Assembly: GCF_017654315.1 (NCBI RefSeq)
Contig: NZ_CP072203.1
Location: 62,001 to 126,000 of the forward strand
Direction: 5' to 3'
DNA length: 64,000 bases
Source of the DNA: Gordonia polyisoprenivorans
Lineage (GTDB): Bacteria > Actinomycetota > Actinomycetes > Mycobacteriales > Mycobacteriaceae
Position 1 is the first letter of the stretch; each line of letters starts with the position of its first letter. Of the stretch, positions 25,871 to 33,341 are shown one piece after another. A program made the position numbers and the translations under genes. The notes under the pieces are model-generated. The model had not been told where the DNA came from. It saw nothing but the letters and a program-made list of their open reading frames with translations, and made no database searches.

Positions 25871-26511
25871 AGGTACGCCCGGATCATGTCCTCCAACTCG
25901 GCCAGCAACGCCGTGTCCGGGGTGGTCGCACCGTCCTCACCCACCGCACTGAACGCCTCGTGCATCACTGCGTCGGCCGCGGCGAACACGGTGCGCGCCA
26001 CCGTCATATCGCATCCGGTGAGTCCACACGCCTGCATCAGCTCGCACACCTTGACCGCCATCCGCGCCTTGTGTGCTCGCCCAGGCCCTCCCGGCAGCCG
26101 CGCGATGGACCGCACGATCTGCACGCTGCGCTCGTCGGTGTAGATCCCCGCGATGTGTCCGATCACCTCGGCGACCGGGTCGGCGATCTCCTCGACCTCG
26201 ATGCGATCGATGACGTCGTCCATCAGGTTCTCGATGCGCTCGTGGTAGCGGGCGACGAGGGCGGCGGCGATCGCGTCACGGTCGGGCAGATACTGATGCA
26301 GGGCGCCGACCGAGAGCCCCGCCTCCTCGGCCACCCGGGTCAGGGTCAGCGCGTCGACACCCTCGCGCACCGCGATCCGGTCGGCGGCTGCGAGGGCCTT
26401 GCTGACCTTCTCGCGTGATCGCGACTGGGTGGGCGTGCGCTTCAGGGGTACCGACGAAAGATCGTCTTTCGGCGGAGCGGCCGGAGCCGGCTCGTCTGGA
26501 GCGGAACACAC
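25858..26511 (-). CDS. TetR family transcriptional regulator, divergent from the aldolase operon
   Basis: A 217-residue TetR protein with the H-T-H SREKVSKALAAADRIAVREGVDALTLTRVAEEAGLSVGALHQYLPDRDAIAAAL and a helical C-terminal domain. It lies head-to-head with the aldolase-kinase-dehydrogenase operon, 80 bases away, with a perfect palindrome between, so it is the likely repressor of that operon. The GTG at 26511 is preferred; an upstream ATG at 26577 would run across the palindrome. The C-terminus ends YLDRR inside the tandem repeat shared with the neighbouring TetR gene. Confidence 0.85.
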   Translation of the reverse strand: MCSAPDEPAPAAPPKDDLSSVPLKRTPTQSRSREKVSKALAAADRIAVREGVDALTLTRVAEEAGLSVGALHQYLPDRDAIAAALVARYHERIENLMDDVIDRIEVEEIADPVAEVIGHIAGIYTDERSVQIVRSIARLPGGPGRAHKARMAVKVCELMQACGLTGCDMTVARTVFAAADAVMHEAFSAVGEDGATTPDTALLAELEDMIRAYLDRR

Positions 26512-26547
26512 CGGCCCACCATATCCGCCGAACGTCGAGCGACACAC

Positions 26548-26567
26548 AACCAAACTTGACTTTGGTT
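26548..26567. promoter_or_regulatory. Operator-like palindrome of the aldolase operon
   Basis: AACCAAA-CTTGAC-TTTGGTT is a perfect inverted repeat (7-bp arms, 6-bp centre). Its centre contains TTGACT, a good -35 element for the aldolase gene, so a bound TetR dimer would block transcription. The aldolase GTG is 25 bases downstream. Confidence 0.65.
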
Positions 26568-26591
26568 TTCCGTCCACTCACGCTGTTGTGC

Positions 26592-27257
26592 GTGACAGTC
26601 GACACCACCGGTCTGCGCGAACGCGTCGCTGCGATGTCCCGCTACCTCGGCGAACGCCGCCTCTTCATCGGTACCGCAGGCAACGTCAGTGCCCGGATCG
26701 ACGGGGTGGTGGCCATCACCGCATCCGGGATCGATCTCACCTCCGCAGACGCCGACGAGGTCACCGTCGTCGACCTCGACGGCGCGGTACTCGAGGGTCA
26801 TCTGTCGCCGAGTTCAGAGGTGGACCTGCATCTCGGGGTGTACCGGCAGCCGCAGTTCGCCGGCCTGTCCGGGGTGGTGCACACCCACTCCCGATTCGCG
26901 ACGGCGCTGTCCGTCGTGTGCACCGAGTTGCCGGTGATCCACTATCAACAGCTCTCCCTCGGCGGATCGCTGCGTGTCGCCCCATTCGAGACCTTCGGCA
27001 CCCCCGAGCTCGCCACGGCGGTGCACTCGGCGCTGAGCGGACGCCTCGCGGCACTGATGGCCAATCATGGTGCGGTGGCCCTCGGCAACGACCTCGCCGC
27101 CGCCGCCGACAACGCGCTGCTGCTCGAGTGGTTGTGTGAGATCTATTGGCGCGCACACGCCATCGCGGCGCCCCGTACCCTGAACGAGACCCAGCAGCAC
27201 GGTGTCATCGAACATGCGCTGCGCATCGGATACGGCGGCACGAAGGAGATCGGATGA
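26592..27257 (+). CDS. Class II aldolase/adducin-family protein
   Basis: A 221-residue zinc aldolase of the fuculose-phosphate/ribulose-phosphate epimerase fold. GTAGNVSARIDG is the phosphate-binding loop, SPSSEVDLHLGVY carries the catalytic Glu, VVHTHSRFATALS supplies two zinc His and MANHGAVALG the third. Members split phosphorylated ketoses into DHAP and an aldehyde. The GTG at 26592 gives the shortest complete N-terminus. Its stop overlaps the kinase start (ATGA). Together with the kinase and dehydrogenase it suggests phosphorylation, oxidation and cleavage of a sugar or polyol; the substrate is unknown. Confidence 0.88.
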   Translation: MTVDTTGLRERVAAMSRYLGERRLFIGTAGNVSARIDGVVAITASGIDLTSADADEVTVVDLDGAVLEGHLSPSSEVDLHLGVYRQPQFAGLSGVVHTHSRFATALSVVCTELPVIHYQQLSLGGSLRVAPFETFGTPELATAVHSALSGRLAALMANHGAVALGNDLAAAADNALLLEWLCEIYWRAHAIAAPRTLNETQQHGVIEHALRIGYGGTKEIG

Positions 27258-28096
27258 CCGCAACGCCCGGGCGTCAACTGGCCACCGGTCGCACCGCCGA
27301 CATCTTTGAGTGGGGCCCCGACCGGGTCGTCAAGGTATTCACCGGGGCCCTCGACGACGCGGCCATCGCCACCGAAGTCCGCGATTCGATCGAGGCGAAC
27401 ACGTTGGGCATCACCCCGATTCGTTGTCACGGCATCGCCGCCCTCGACGACGGGCGGGACGCAATCGTCTTCGATCGTCTCGACGGGGTGGCCCTCACCA
27501 CCGTCGCCGAACGACGCCCCTACCGCATCCCGGCGGTGGCCCGGATGCTCGCCGCCGAGCAGGCCCGCATCCACGCCGCCCGCAGCGACGTCTTCCCCGA
27601 TGTGCGGGAGGTGGCGGTCTCGCTCCTCGACACCGCCCCGTTGTCCGACCTCGACGACACCGAACGCGACACGCTGCGTCGTCGAATCCGCGCGCTGCCG
27701 AGCGGTGATTCGGTGCTGCACCTGGACTTCCATCCGCTCAACGTGTTCGAACACGACGGCGGACTGGCCACCATCGACTGGCAGTCCGCAGCGGTCGGCG
27801 ACCCCGCCGCCGACGTCGCCGCGACGTCCCTGCTGTTCACCGAAGCCGAATTGTTCCCCGGTATCTCGGCACTGCAACGCGTTGTCTACCAATCGGTTCG
27901 GCGGGTGATGCTGCGGTTCTACCTCACCGAGTACCGACGCCGCACCGGGATCGGACCCGAGCGGATCGCGCCGTGGATGACCACGGCCCGCATCCTGCGC
28001 CTGGGTTGGCTCAACGTCGAGAGCGAACGTACCGACCTTCTCGCCCGCATCCGGGCCGACCTCTGCGGGACCGATCCTTCCGCAACCGACCAATGA
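27254..28096 (+). CDS. APH-fold phosphotransferase (probable small-molecule kinase)
   Basis: A 280-residue aminoglycoside-phosphotransferase-fold protein. VLHLDFHPLNVF is the Brenner-type catalytic loop (usually HGDLHPGN) and TIDWQSAAVGDPAADVA is the metal-binding segment (DW for the usual DFG-like D). RTADIFEWGPDRVVKVF forms the N-lobe beta-strands with the ATP lysine. Such enzymes phosphorylate sugars, choline or antibiotics; its operon makes a sugar or polyol more likely than an antibiotic (inference). It starts with an ATGA overlap with the aldolase and ends with an ATGA overlap with the dehydrogenase. Confidence 0.82.
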   Translation: MTATPGRQLATGRTADIFEWGPDRVVKVFTGALDDAAIATEVRDSIEANTLGITPIRCHGIAALDDGRDAIVFDRLDGVALTTVAERRPYRIPAVARMLAAEQARIHAARSDVFPDVREVAVSLLDTAPLSDLDDTERDTLRRRIRALPSGDSVLHLDFHPLNVFEHDGGLATIDWQSAAVGDPAADVAATSLLFTEAELFPGISALQRVVYQSVRRVMLRFYLTEYRRRTGIGPERIAPWMTTARILRLGWLNVESERTDLLARIRADLCGTDPSATDQ

Positions 28097-29700
28097 GTCC
28101 CGTACCCCGGTTGCGGCGCAACGACTTCGGTGCTTCCACGACGACGGTCGACGTCCTGGTCATCGGCGGCGGCATCACCGGTGCGGCGATCGCCTACGAG
28201 GCGGCGAGCCGCGGACTCGACGTCGCACTCGTCGAACGGTCCGACTTCGGCGGTGCGACCTCGGCGGCGACGGGCAAACTGATCCACGGCGGACTGCGAT
28301 ACCTCAAGCAGTTCGATGTCCGGCTGGTGCGCGAGTCCCTGGCGGAGCGACGGACCCTGATGTCGATCGCTCCCAACCTGGTCTCACCGATCCCGATGGT
28401 GCTGCCCGATCCCGGCATCGTCGAACGCGTCGGACTGACCGCCTACGACCTGCTCTCGGCCGACCGCAACCGGATCGGCGATCCCACCAAACGCATTCCG
28501 CGCCATCGTATTCTCGATCACGATGAGCTCGCAGCACGCGGCCTGACCGACCTGCATTCCGGCGCACTGTTCCACGACGCGATGATGGCCTTCCCCGAAC
28601 GCCTCACCCTGGCGTTTCTGCGCAGTGCCGCCGAGCACGGCGCACTCGTCGCCAATGGTGTTGCGGTACAGACGATCATCGGTGGCGGCGGATGGGTGGT
28701 CGGGGCACACATCTGCGATCGGCTCACCGGCGCGGCCGGTGAGGTGCGCGCACGCGTCACCGTCAACGCCACCGGACCATGGGCACGTGATGTGTTGGCG
28801 GGCAGCCCACTCACCGAAAACATCGCCGGACCACCGCCGACGGTCCGATCCGAAGGCATCTATCTCGTCACCCGCGAACTGTCGACGACGATGGTGCTCA
28901 CCGTCTCCGGGCACGGACATTTCAGTTTCGCACCCTGGCGTGGGCTCTCACTGATCGGACCGACCGAGACCCCGTACCGGGGCGCGGTCGAGGACTGGCG
29001 GCTGACCCGCGCATCGATCGAGACCTTCCTCGACGCGATCAACTCCGCATCGATGGTCCCGGTCCGGCTCGATCTCGACGACGTCGTCGCGGCCTACGGC
29101 GGCCTGCGACCACTGACCGAGCAGAACGGTGAGGACACCTACAACGCCAGTCGCGCTTCGGAACTCGTCGACCACCGCAAGGACGGACTCGCCGGCATCG
29201 TCACCGCGACGGGCGGCAAGTACACCAATTCGCGCGCGTTCGCACAGAAGGCGGTCACCGCCCTGGCCGAGCGTGAGGGACTGTCGGTACGCCGGAGTTC
29301 CAGCGCGTCAACACTTCTCGCGGGCTGTCTACCCACCGGCGAGCACAGCAGTCGGGCCGGCGGGCTCGATGCACGGACGGTCGCGATCGTCGAGCAGATC
29401 TACGGCACCGACGCCGACGACGTGCTGGCGCGGGCGATCGAGTGCCCGGAGCTGGCGCGCCCGGTGACACGCGACGGCATCCCCCTGGCGGCCGTGGCCC
29501 ACTCCGCGCGACACGAAGCGCCTCGCACCTTGCTCGATCTGCTGCTGCGACGCACCGGTATCGGGACCGTGGGTCTGCCCGCCGACGACGACCTCACCGC
29601 GATGGCACAGATCGCCGGCGCCGAGCTCGGATGGGACGCGGCGCGGATCACCCGGGAGATCGCCGAGGCGCGCGCCGGCCTGGGCGTCCCGGTGGATTGA
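28093..29700 (+). CDS. GlpD-like FAD-dependent dehydrogenase
   Basis: A 535-residue flavoprotein of the glycerol-3-phosphate dehydrogenase family. TVDVLVIGGGITGAAIAYEAASRGLDVALVERSDFGGATSAATGKLIHGGLRYLKQFD holds the FAD-binding GxGxxG and the GlpD signature, and GIVTATGGKYTNSRAFAQKA the C-terminal FAD region. A C-terminal DAO_C-like domain follows. The family oxidises glycerol 3-phosphate or sugar-alcohol phosphates (as in erythritol use), passing electrons to quinone. Because no glycerol kinase or glycerol facilitator is present and the partners are an aldolase and an APH kinase, a different polyol phosphate is likely. It starts by an ATGA overlap. Confidence 0.88.
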   Translation: MSPVPRLRRNDFGASTTTVDVLVIGGGITGAAIAYEAASRGLDVALVERSDFGGATSAATGKLIHGGLRYLKQFDVRLVRESLAERRTLMSIAPNLVSPIPMVLPDPGIVERVGLTAYDLLSADRNRIGDPTKRIPRHRILDHDELAARGLTDLHSGALFHDAMMAFPERLTLAFLRSAAEHGALVANGVAVQTIIGGGGWVVGAHICDRLTGAAGEVRARVTVNATGPWARDVLAGSPLTENIAGPPPTVRSEGIYLVTRELSTTMVLTVSGHGHFSFAPWRGLSLIGPTETPYRGAVEDWRLTRASIETFLDAINSASMVPVRLDLDDVVAAYGGLRPLTEQNGEDTYNASRASELVDHRKDGLAGIVTATGGKYTNSRAFAQKAVTALAEREGLSVRRSSSASTLLAGCLPTGEHSSRAGGLDARTVAIVEQIYGTDADDVLARAIECPELARPVTRDGIPLAAVAHSARHEAPRTLLDLLLRRTGIGTVGLPADDDLTAMAQIAGAELGWDAARITREIAEARAGLGVPVD

Positions 29701-29745
29701 CCGAGAGTCGGGAATAGGCCCTGGTGGGTCGGCCTTGACAGGGGT

Positions 29746-30123
29746 ATGAGTACACACGAGATCACTCTCGAGAACTTCGGAGCCACCGTCGAACAGGACG
29801 GCATCGTGCTCCTCGATTTCTGGGCCGGCTGGTGCGGGCCCTGCCGCCAGTTCGCGCCGGTCTTCGACAAGGCCGCCCAAGCACATCCCGACATCACCTT
29901 CGGCAAGATCGACACCGAGGCGCAGCAACAACTCGCCGGGAGCCTGGGCATCCGGTCGATCCCCACGCTGATGGCCTTCCGCGACGGCGTCCTCGTCTTC
30001 AATCAGCCCGGCGCGCTGCCCGCAGCGCAGTTCGAGCAGCTCATCGACGCCGTCGAGGGCCTCGACATGGACGAGGTCCGCGCCGAGATCGCGAAGTCGG
30101 AGTCGGATCAGGCCTCGTCCTGA
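29746..30123 (+). CDS. Thioredoxin
   Basis: A 125-residue thioredoxin with the active site WCGPC (residues 29-33) in LLDFWAGWCGPCRQFAPVF and the cis-Pro in RSIPTLMAFRDG. It reduces protein disulfides in the cytoplasm. No thioredoxin reductase adjoins it, so this is probably an accessory copy. The start follows a weak site (GACAGGGGT). Its last 16 bases overlap the end of the convergent TetR gene. Confidence 0.93.
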   Translation: MSTHEITLENFGATVEQDGIVLLDFWAGWCGPCRQFAPVFDKAAQAHPDITFGKIDTEAQQQLAGSLGIRSIPTLMAFRDGVLVFNQPGALPAAQFEQLIDAVEGLDMDEVRAEIAKSESDQASS

Positions 30124-30749
30124 CCGCTCTCCCCGGTCGGCGCGAGGTAGGCGACGATGGCGTCGGCAAGTCCGCGACGCGCGACGTCGAGGTCGCTATA
30201 GCTGCCGAGTTGTTTCTCCGAGACCAACCCCCGCATTGCGCCGGGTAGAAAGGCGGCCAACGCCGTCACACGCTGTGGGTCGATCGTGAGATCGCCGAAT
30301 GCGTTCTGGCAGGCGTTGTTCCATTGCGGCGCCCACGAGCGCAATTCGGTGGCGGTCTGCGGGTAGAGGCGTTCGAGTTCAGCGGACTCGCGCGGCAGAG
30401 CGGCGCGCAGGGTCTCGATCGCGCGCGAGTCCGGCGCCGTGAGTCCCTCGTACATCAGGTCGACGATGGCGTGGACACGCTCGCGCAGCGTGGTGTGGTG
30501 GTCGAAGGCGCGCACCGGCAGGGTCCCGCGACGCTCCGCGGTACGGCGCAACACCGCCGCCCAGAGTCCGTCGATGTCGCCGAACTGGTACTTGACGGCA
30601 CCCCACGTCGCCCCGATGTCCTTGGCGATGCGGTTGCCCGAGACCGATCCCGGATCACCGGTGGCCAGCGACGCCACCGCGGCGTCGAGCATCGCGTCCC
30701 GCGTCGCCTGCCCCCGCTTGTTGGGGCGACGCACCGCAGCCTCTGTCAT
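30108..30749 (-). CDS. TetR family regulator of the Rieske oxygenase operon
   Basis: A 213-residue TetR protein. The H-T-H runs from RGQATRDAMLDAAVASLATGDPGSVSGNRIAKDIGATWGAVKYQFGD; the rest is helical. The ATG at 30749 is 30 bases from a 12-bp-arm palindrome in the gap to the divergent Rieske gene, so it is the probable repressor of the oxygenase operon and of itself. Its 3' end overlaps the thioredoxin gene. Confidence 0.85.
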   Translation of the reverse strand: MTEAAVRRPNKRGQATRDAMLDAAVASLATGDPGSVSGNRIAKDIGATWGAVKYQFGDIDGLWAAVLRRTAERRGTLPVRAFDHHTTLRERVHAIVDLMYEGLTAPDSRAIETLRAALPRESAELERLYPQTATELRSWAPQWNNACQNAFGDLTIDPQRVTALAAFLPGAMRGLVSEKQLGSYSDLDVARRGLADAIVAYLAPTGESGQDEA

Positions 30750-30778
30750 GACCTGGAGCCTACTGCGCGAGGCTTTTC

Positions 30779-30815
30779 GTAGAACCCTCTTGTATTTTTT
30801 CGTAGAGGGTTCTAC
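30779..30815. promoter_or_regulatory. Operator-like inverted repeat between TetR and Rieske genes
   Basis: GTAGAACCCTCT (30779-30790) and AGAGGGTTCTAC (30804-30815) are perfect 12-bp arms separated by 13 bases. The region is AT-richer than its surroundings. It is placed to control both divergent genes. Confidence 0.7.
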
Positions 30816-30879
30816 TTTTCTGGTGGGAACACCGCTCGCGACAGCCCGCGAGCGAGGCGAACTGCCGGAAGGACCCGAG

Positions 30880-31950
30880 GTGGCCAAGACTCCGTTGTCG
30901 ATGGAACCGACCGGATGGTTCCAGGTCGCGTGGTCGGCGGAGGTCGAGGTCGGCGCGGTCATCCGGATGACCTATTTCGGCCAGGAGATGGTCGCGTGGC
31001 GGTCGGCGTCGGGCCGGGTCTCGGTCTTCGACGCCTACTGCGAGCATCTCGGTGCCCACCTCGGATACGGCGGACATGTCGAAGGCGAGAACCTCGAGTG
31101 CCCGTTTCACGGCTGGCAGTGGAACAGCGAAGGCCGCAATGTGTGCATCCCGTACGAGGCGCGCCCGAACAAGGGGCGTCGTATCCGTAGCCATCCGGTC
31201 GTCGAGCGCAACGAGTCGATCTGGATCTGGTACGACAAGCACGGTCGCGCACCGTATTTCGAGGTGCCCGACATCTTCACCGCGTTCGGCGACGACGCCG
31301 ACGCCGCGCGCCGCTATTATCCGCCGGTGCCCGCGGCGATCCGCTGCTGGCGCGGGCTCGAGCTGCACCCGCAGTACGTGCTGGAGAACGGCGTCGATTT
31401 CGCGCATTTCCTCTTTGTGCACAACACACCGTTCATGCCGGAGTTCACCCGGCACGACTTCGACGGCCCGGTGTCCTATGTGGATTTCACGATCGCGTTC
31501 GAGGAGGGTAAGACCCTCGAGAATGCCGGCAGCGGAGTCTATTCCATCAACGCCGGGCTCGGCTGCTCGGTGACGAGGTCTTGGGGCATGATCGAGAACC
31601 GGACGATGCCCGCGGTCACCCCGGTCGACGAGCACACCTGCGACGTCCGGTTCACCGTGTGGATCGGCCGCAAACGCGGCGAGGAGAACGCCACCGGGAT
31701 GACCCCCTACGGGCAGACGATGGCCGACCTGGTCATCGAGCAGTTCGCCGCCGACGTCGAGATCTGGTCACACCAGCGCTACTCCGACCCACCGGCGTTG
31801 TCCCGCAAGGAGTTCGCCGGGTTCACCGCCCTTCGACGCTGGGCCGAGCAGTTCTACCCCGACGGCGAGGATCTGGGAACCGACCCACGCACGCCGCACA
31901 GTGGTGCCATCGTTCCGTTGCATCCGTCCGCGCACGTCACCAGCGCCTGA
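30880..31950 (+). CDS. Rieske non-haem iron oxygenase (KshA-like)
   Basis: A 356-residue ring-hydroxylating oxygenase subunit. The Rieske cluster is bound by CEHLGAHLGYGG and CPFHGWQW (C-x-H and C-x2-H), and the mononuclear iron by ENGVDFAHFLFVHNT (Asp and two His). The overall type resembles actinobacterial steroid or terpene hydroxylases such as KshA. The GTG at 30880 has GGAAGGA with 7-base spacing. No ferredoxin or reductase gene follows; the next gene encodes a DapB-like dehydrogenase. The substrate is probably a lipid, steroid or aromatic (inference). Confidence 0.88.
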   Translation: MAKTPLSMEPTGWFQVAWSAEVEVGAVIRMTYFGQEMVAWRSASGRVSVFDAYCEHLGAHLGYGGHVEGENLECPFHGWQWNSEGRNVCIPYEARPNKGRRIRSHPVVERNESIWIWYDKHGRAPYFEVPDIFTAFGDDADAARRYYPPVPAAIRCWRGLELHPQYVLENGVDFAHFLFVHNTPFMPEFTRHDFDGPVSYVDFTIAFEEGKTLENAGSGVYSINAGLGCSVTRSWGMIENRTMPAVTPVDEHTCDVRFTVWIGRKRGEENATGMTPYGQTMADLVIEQFAADVEIWSHQRYSDPPALSRKEFAGFTALRRWAEQFYPDGEDLGTDPRTPHSGAIVPLHPSAHVTSA

Positions 31951-31985
31951 TCCCCACCCCCACACCACGGCGAGAGGTAGTCCCG

Positions 31986-33065
31986 ATGAGCCTTCCCATC
32001 CGCGTATTCCAGGTCGCCACCGGCAATCTGGGCACCGAGACCATCGGCCGCATCCAGCGCCACCCGGATCTCGAACTCGTCGGGCTGCACTGCTACACCG
32101 AGGACAAGATCGGCCGCGACGCCGGTGAGATCGTCGGGATGGAACCGATCGGAGTGCGCGCCACCGGATCCGTCACGGAGATCATCGCCGCGCGCCCGGA
32201 CGTGGTGACCTTTCACGGCGTCTTCCCCGACGAAGACCTCTACGTGGCGGTCCTCGAAGCGGGGATCGACGTCGTGACCACCGCCGACTGGATCACCGGC
32301 TACCACCGCGACACCAACCACCCGCATCCGTCGGGGCGACGCGTCAGTGAGGTGATCGCCGATGCCTGCGCACGTGGCGGGGCAACCTTCTACGGCACCG
32401 GGATGAATCCGGGGCTCTGTCAGATCCTCGGCATCGTCAATTCCGCCGACGTCGCCGACATCGAGAACATCACCGTCACCGAGTCGGTCGACGTGTCCTG
32501 CCACCACTCCGCGCAGACCTGGCGAGAAGTGGGTTACGGCCTGCCCGTGGATGATCCGCGCCTGCCGGACATGTTGTACAAATACACCGCGGTCTTCGCC
32601 GACTCGGTGTATCTGATGGCCGACGCCTTCGACCTCCAACTCGACGAGGTCACATTCGGCTATGAGCTCGGCGCCTGCACCAAGGACGTCGATCTCGGCT
32701 GGTATCAGCTACCGAAGGGATCGCTGGGCGGCAGCTACATCCGGTATCAGGGCATGGTCGGCGGGGTGCCGCGTGTGGAGTCCCACCTGGAGTGGCAGAT
32801 GACGCCACACACCGATCCCTCGTGGGACATCAAGGGCTGCTACCTGACTCAGATTCAGGGCGATCCGTGTGTCTACAACAAGCACATGATCTTCCCGCGG
32901 CCCGGCGTCGATCTCTCCGATCCGCAGAATTTCGCGTCGATCGGGATGACGGTCACCGGAATGCCCGCGCTGCATGCGATCCGCGCGGTCGTCGCGGCGC
33001 CGCCCGGTATCGTCACCAGCGCCGACCTACCTCTGCGGGCGTTCGCCGGACGATTCGCCGGTTAA
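31986..33065 (+). CDS. Dihydrodipicolinate-reductase-like NAD(P)H-dependent dehydrogenase
   Basis: A 359-residue protein with an N-terminal Rossmann domain (RVFQVATGNLGTETIGRIQRHPDLELVGLHCYTEDKIGRDAGEIVGM) of the DapB type and a C-terminal substrate domain. It belongs to a family found with oxygenases in lipid and steroid degradation loci and is not the lysine-pathway DapB. The ATG at 31986 follows GAGAGGTAG. It is 35 bases after the Rieske gene and probably co-transcribed with it. A 14-bp hairpin downstream at 33100 would end the transcript. The reaction is unknown. Confidence 0.78.
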   Translation: MSLPIRVFQVATGNLGTETIGRIQRHPDLELVGLHCYTEDKIGRDAGEIVGMEPIGVRATGSVTEIIAARPDVVTFHGVFPDEDLYVAVLEAGIDVVTTADWITGYHRDTNHPHPSGRRVSEVIADACARGGATFYGTGMNPGLCQILGIVNSADVADIENITVTESVDVSCHHSAQTWREVGYGLPVDDPRLPDMLYKYTAVFADSVYLMADAFDLQLDEVTFGYELGACTKDVDLGWYQLPKGSLGGSYIRYQGMVGGVPRVESHLEWQMTPHTDPSWDIKGCYLTQIQGDPCVYNKHMIFPRPGVDLSDPQNFASIGMTVTGMPALHAIRAVVAAPPGIVTSADLPLRAFAGRFAG

Positions 33066-33099
33066 GACCCTCGCGCGCAGGAATCGTCGGACAAACACC

Positions 33100-33130
33100 A
33101 TGCCCCGATCCTCACCGAGGATCGGGGCAT
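33100..33130. terminator. Bidirectional hairpin between converging units
   Basis: ATGCCCCGATCCTC and GAGGATCGGGGCAT form a perfect 14-bp stem with a 3-base loop (ACC). There is no long T run, though GTGTTTGT follows on the minus strand. It lies between the DapB-like gene and the 28-codon gene and can end both. Confidence 0.65.
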
Positions 33131-33143
33131 GTCCGGTCATGTT

Positions 33144-33230
33144 CTACTTGACGCCGCTGAAGATGTACTGCAGCACAGCGAGCACGGTGTCGTTGGATTG
33201 AATCGCGTTCCACAAGATGTTGTCGATCAT
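33144..33230 (-). CDS. Free-standing 28-residue peptide of unknown function
   Basis: A short open frame, MIDNILWNAIQSNDT followed by VLAVLQYIFSGVK, with an unusually good ribosome-binding site (AAAGGGGGAGCC) 3-9 bases before the ATG. The upstream region has a plausible SigA promoter (TTCAAC, 16 bases, TATTCT near 33280-33253), and a 14-bp hairpin follows the stop. The peptide has an amphipathic, largely hydrophobic helix with one Lys. Mycolic-acid bacteria make very small pore-forming or envelope peptides of this kind (PorA/PorH), but no homology is claimed. Promoter, strong RBS and terminator together argue it is real. Confidence 0.55.
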   Translation of the reverse strand: MIDNILWNAIQSNDTVLAVLQYIFSGVK

Positions 33231-33341
33231 GATGGCTCCCCCTTTCACTTGAGACAGGACCACAGAATACAGAACAGACCTGACAGTTGAACCCCGGACT
33301 GTAACGGTACGGACGCGATCGTGACGTCACCGATCGTGGTC

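Noticed and set aside
29731..29750. GGGGTATG before thioredoxin as a SigF -10 element
   Set aside because: It overlaps the start codon and no GTTT lies 15-17 bases upstream.
30439..30879. N-terminal extension of the Rieske protein across the TetR gene
   Set aside because: It would read through the divergent regulator and its operator; the GTG at 30880 has a good ribosome-binding site.
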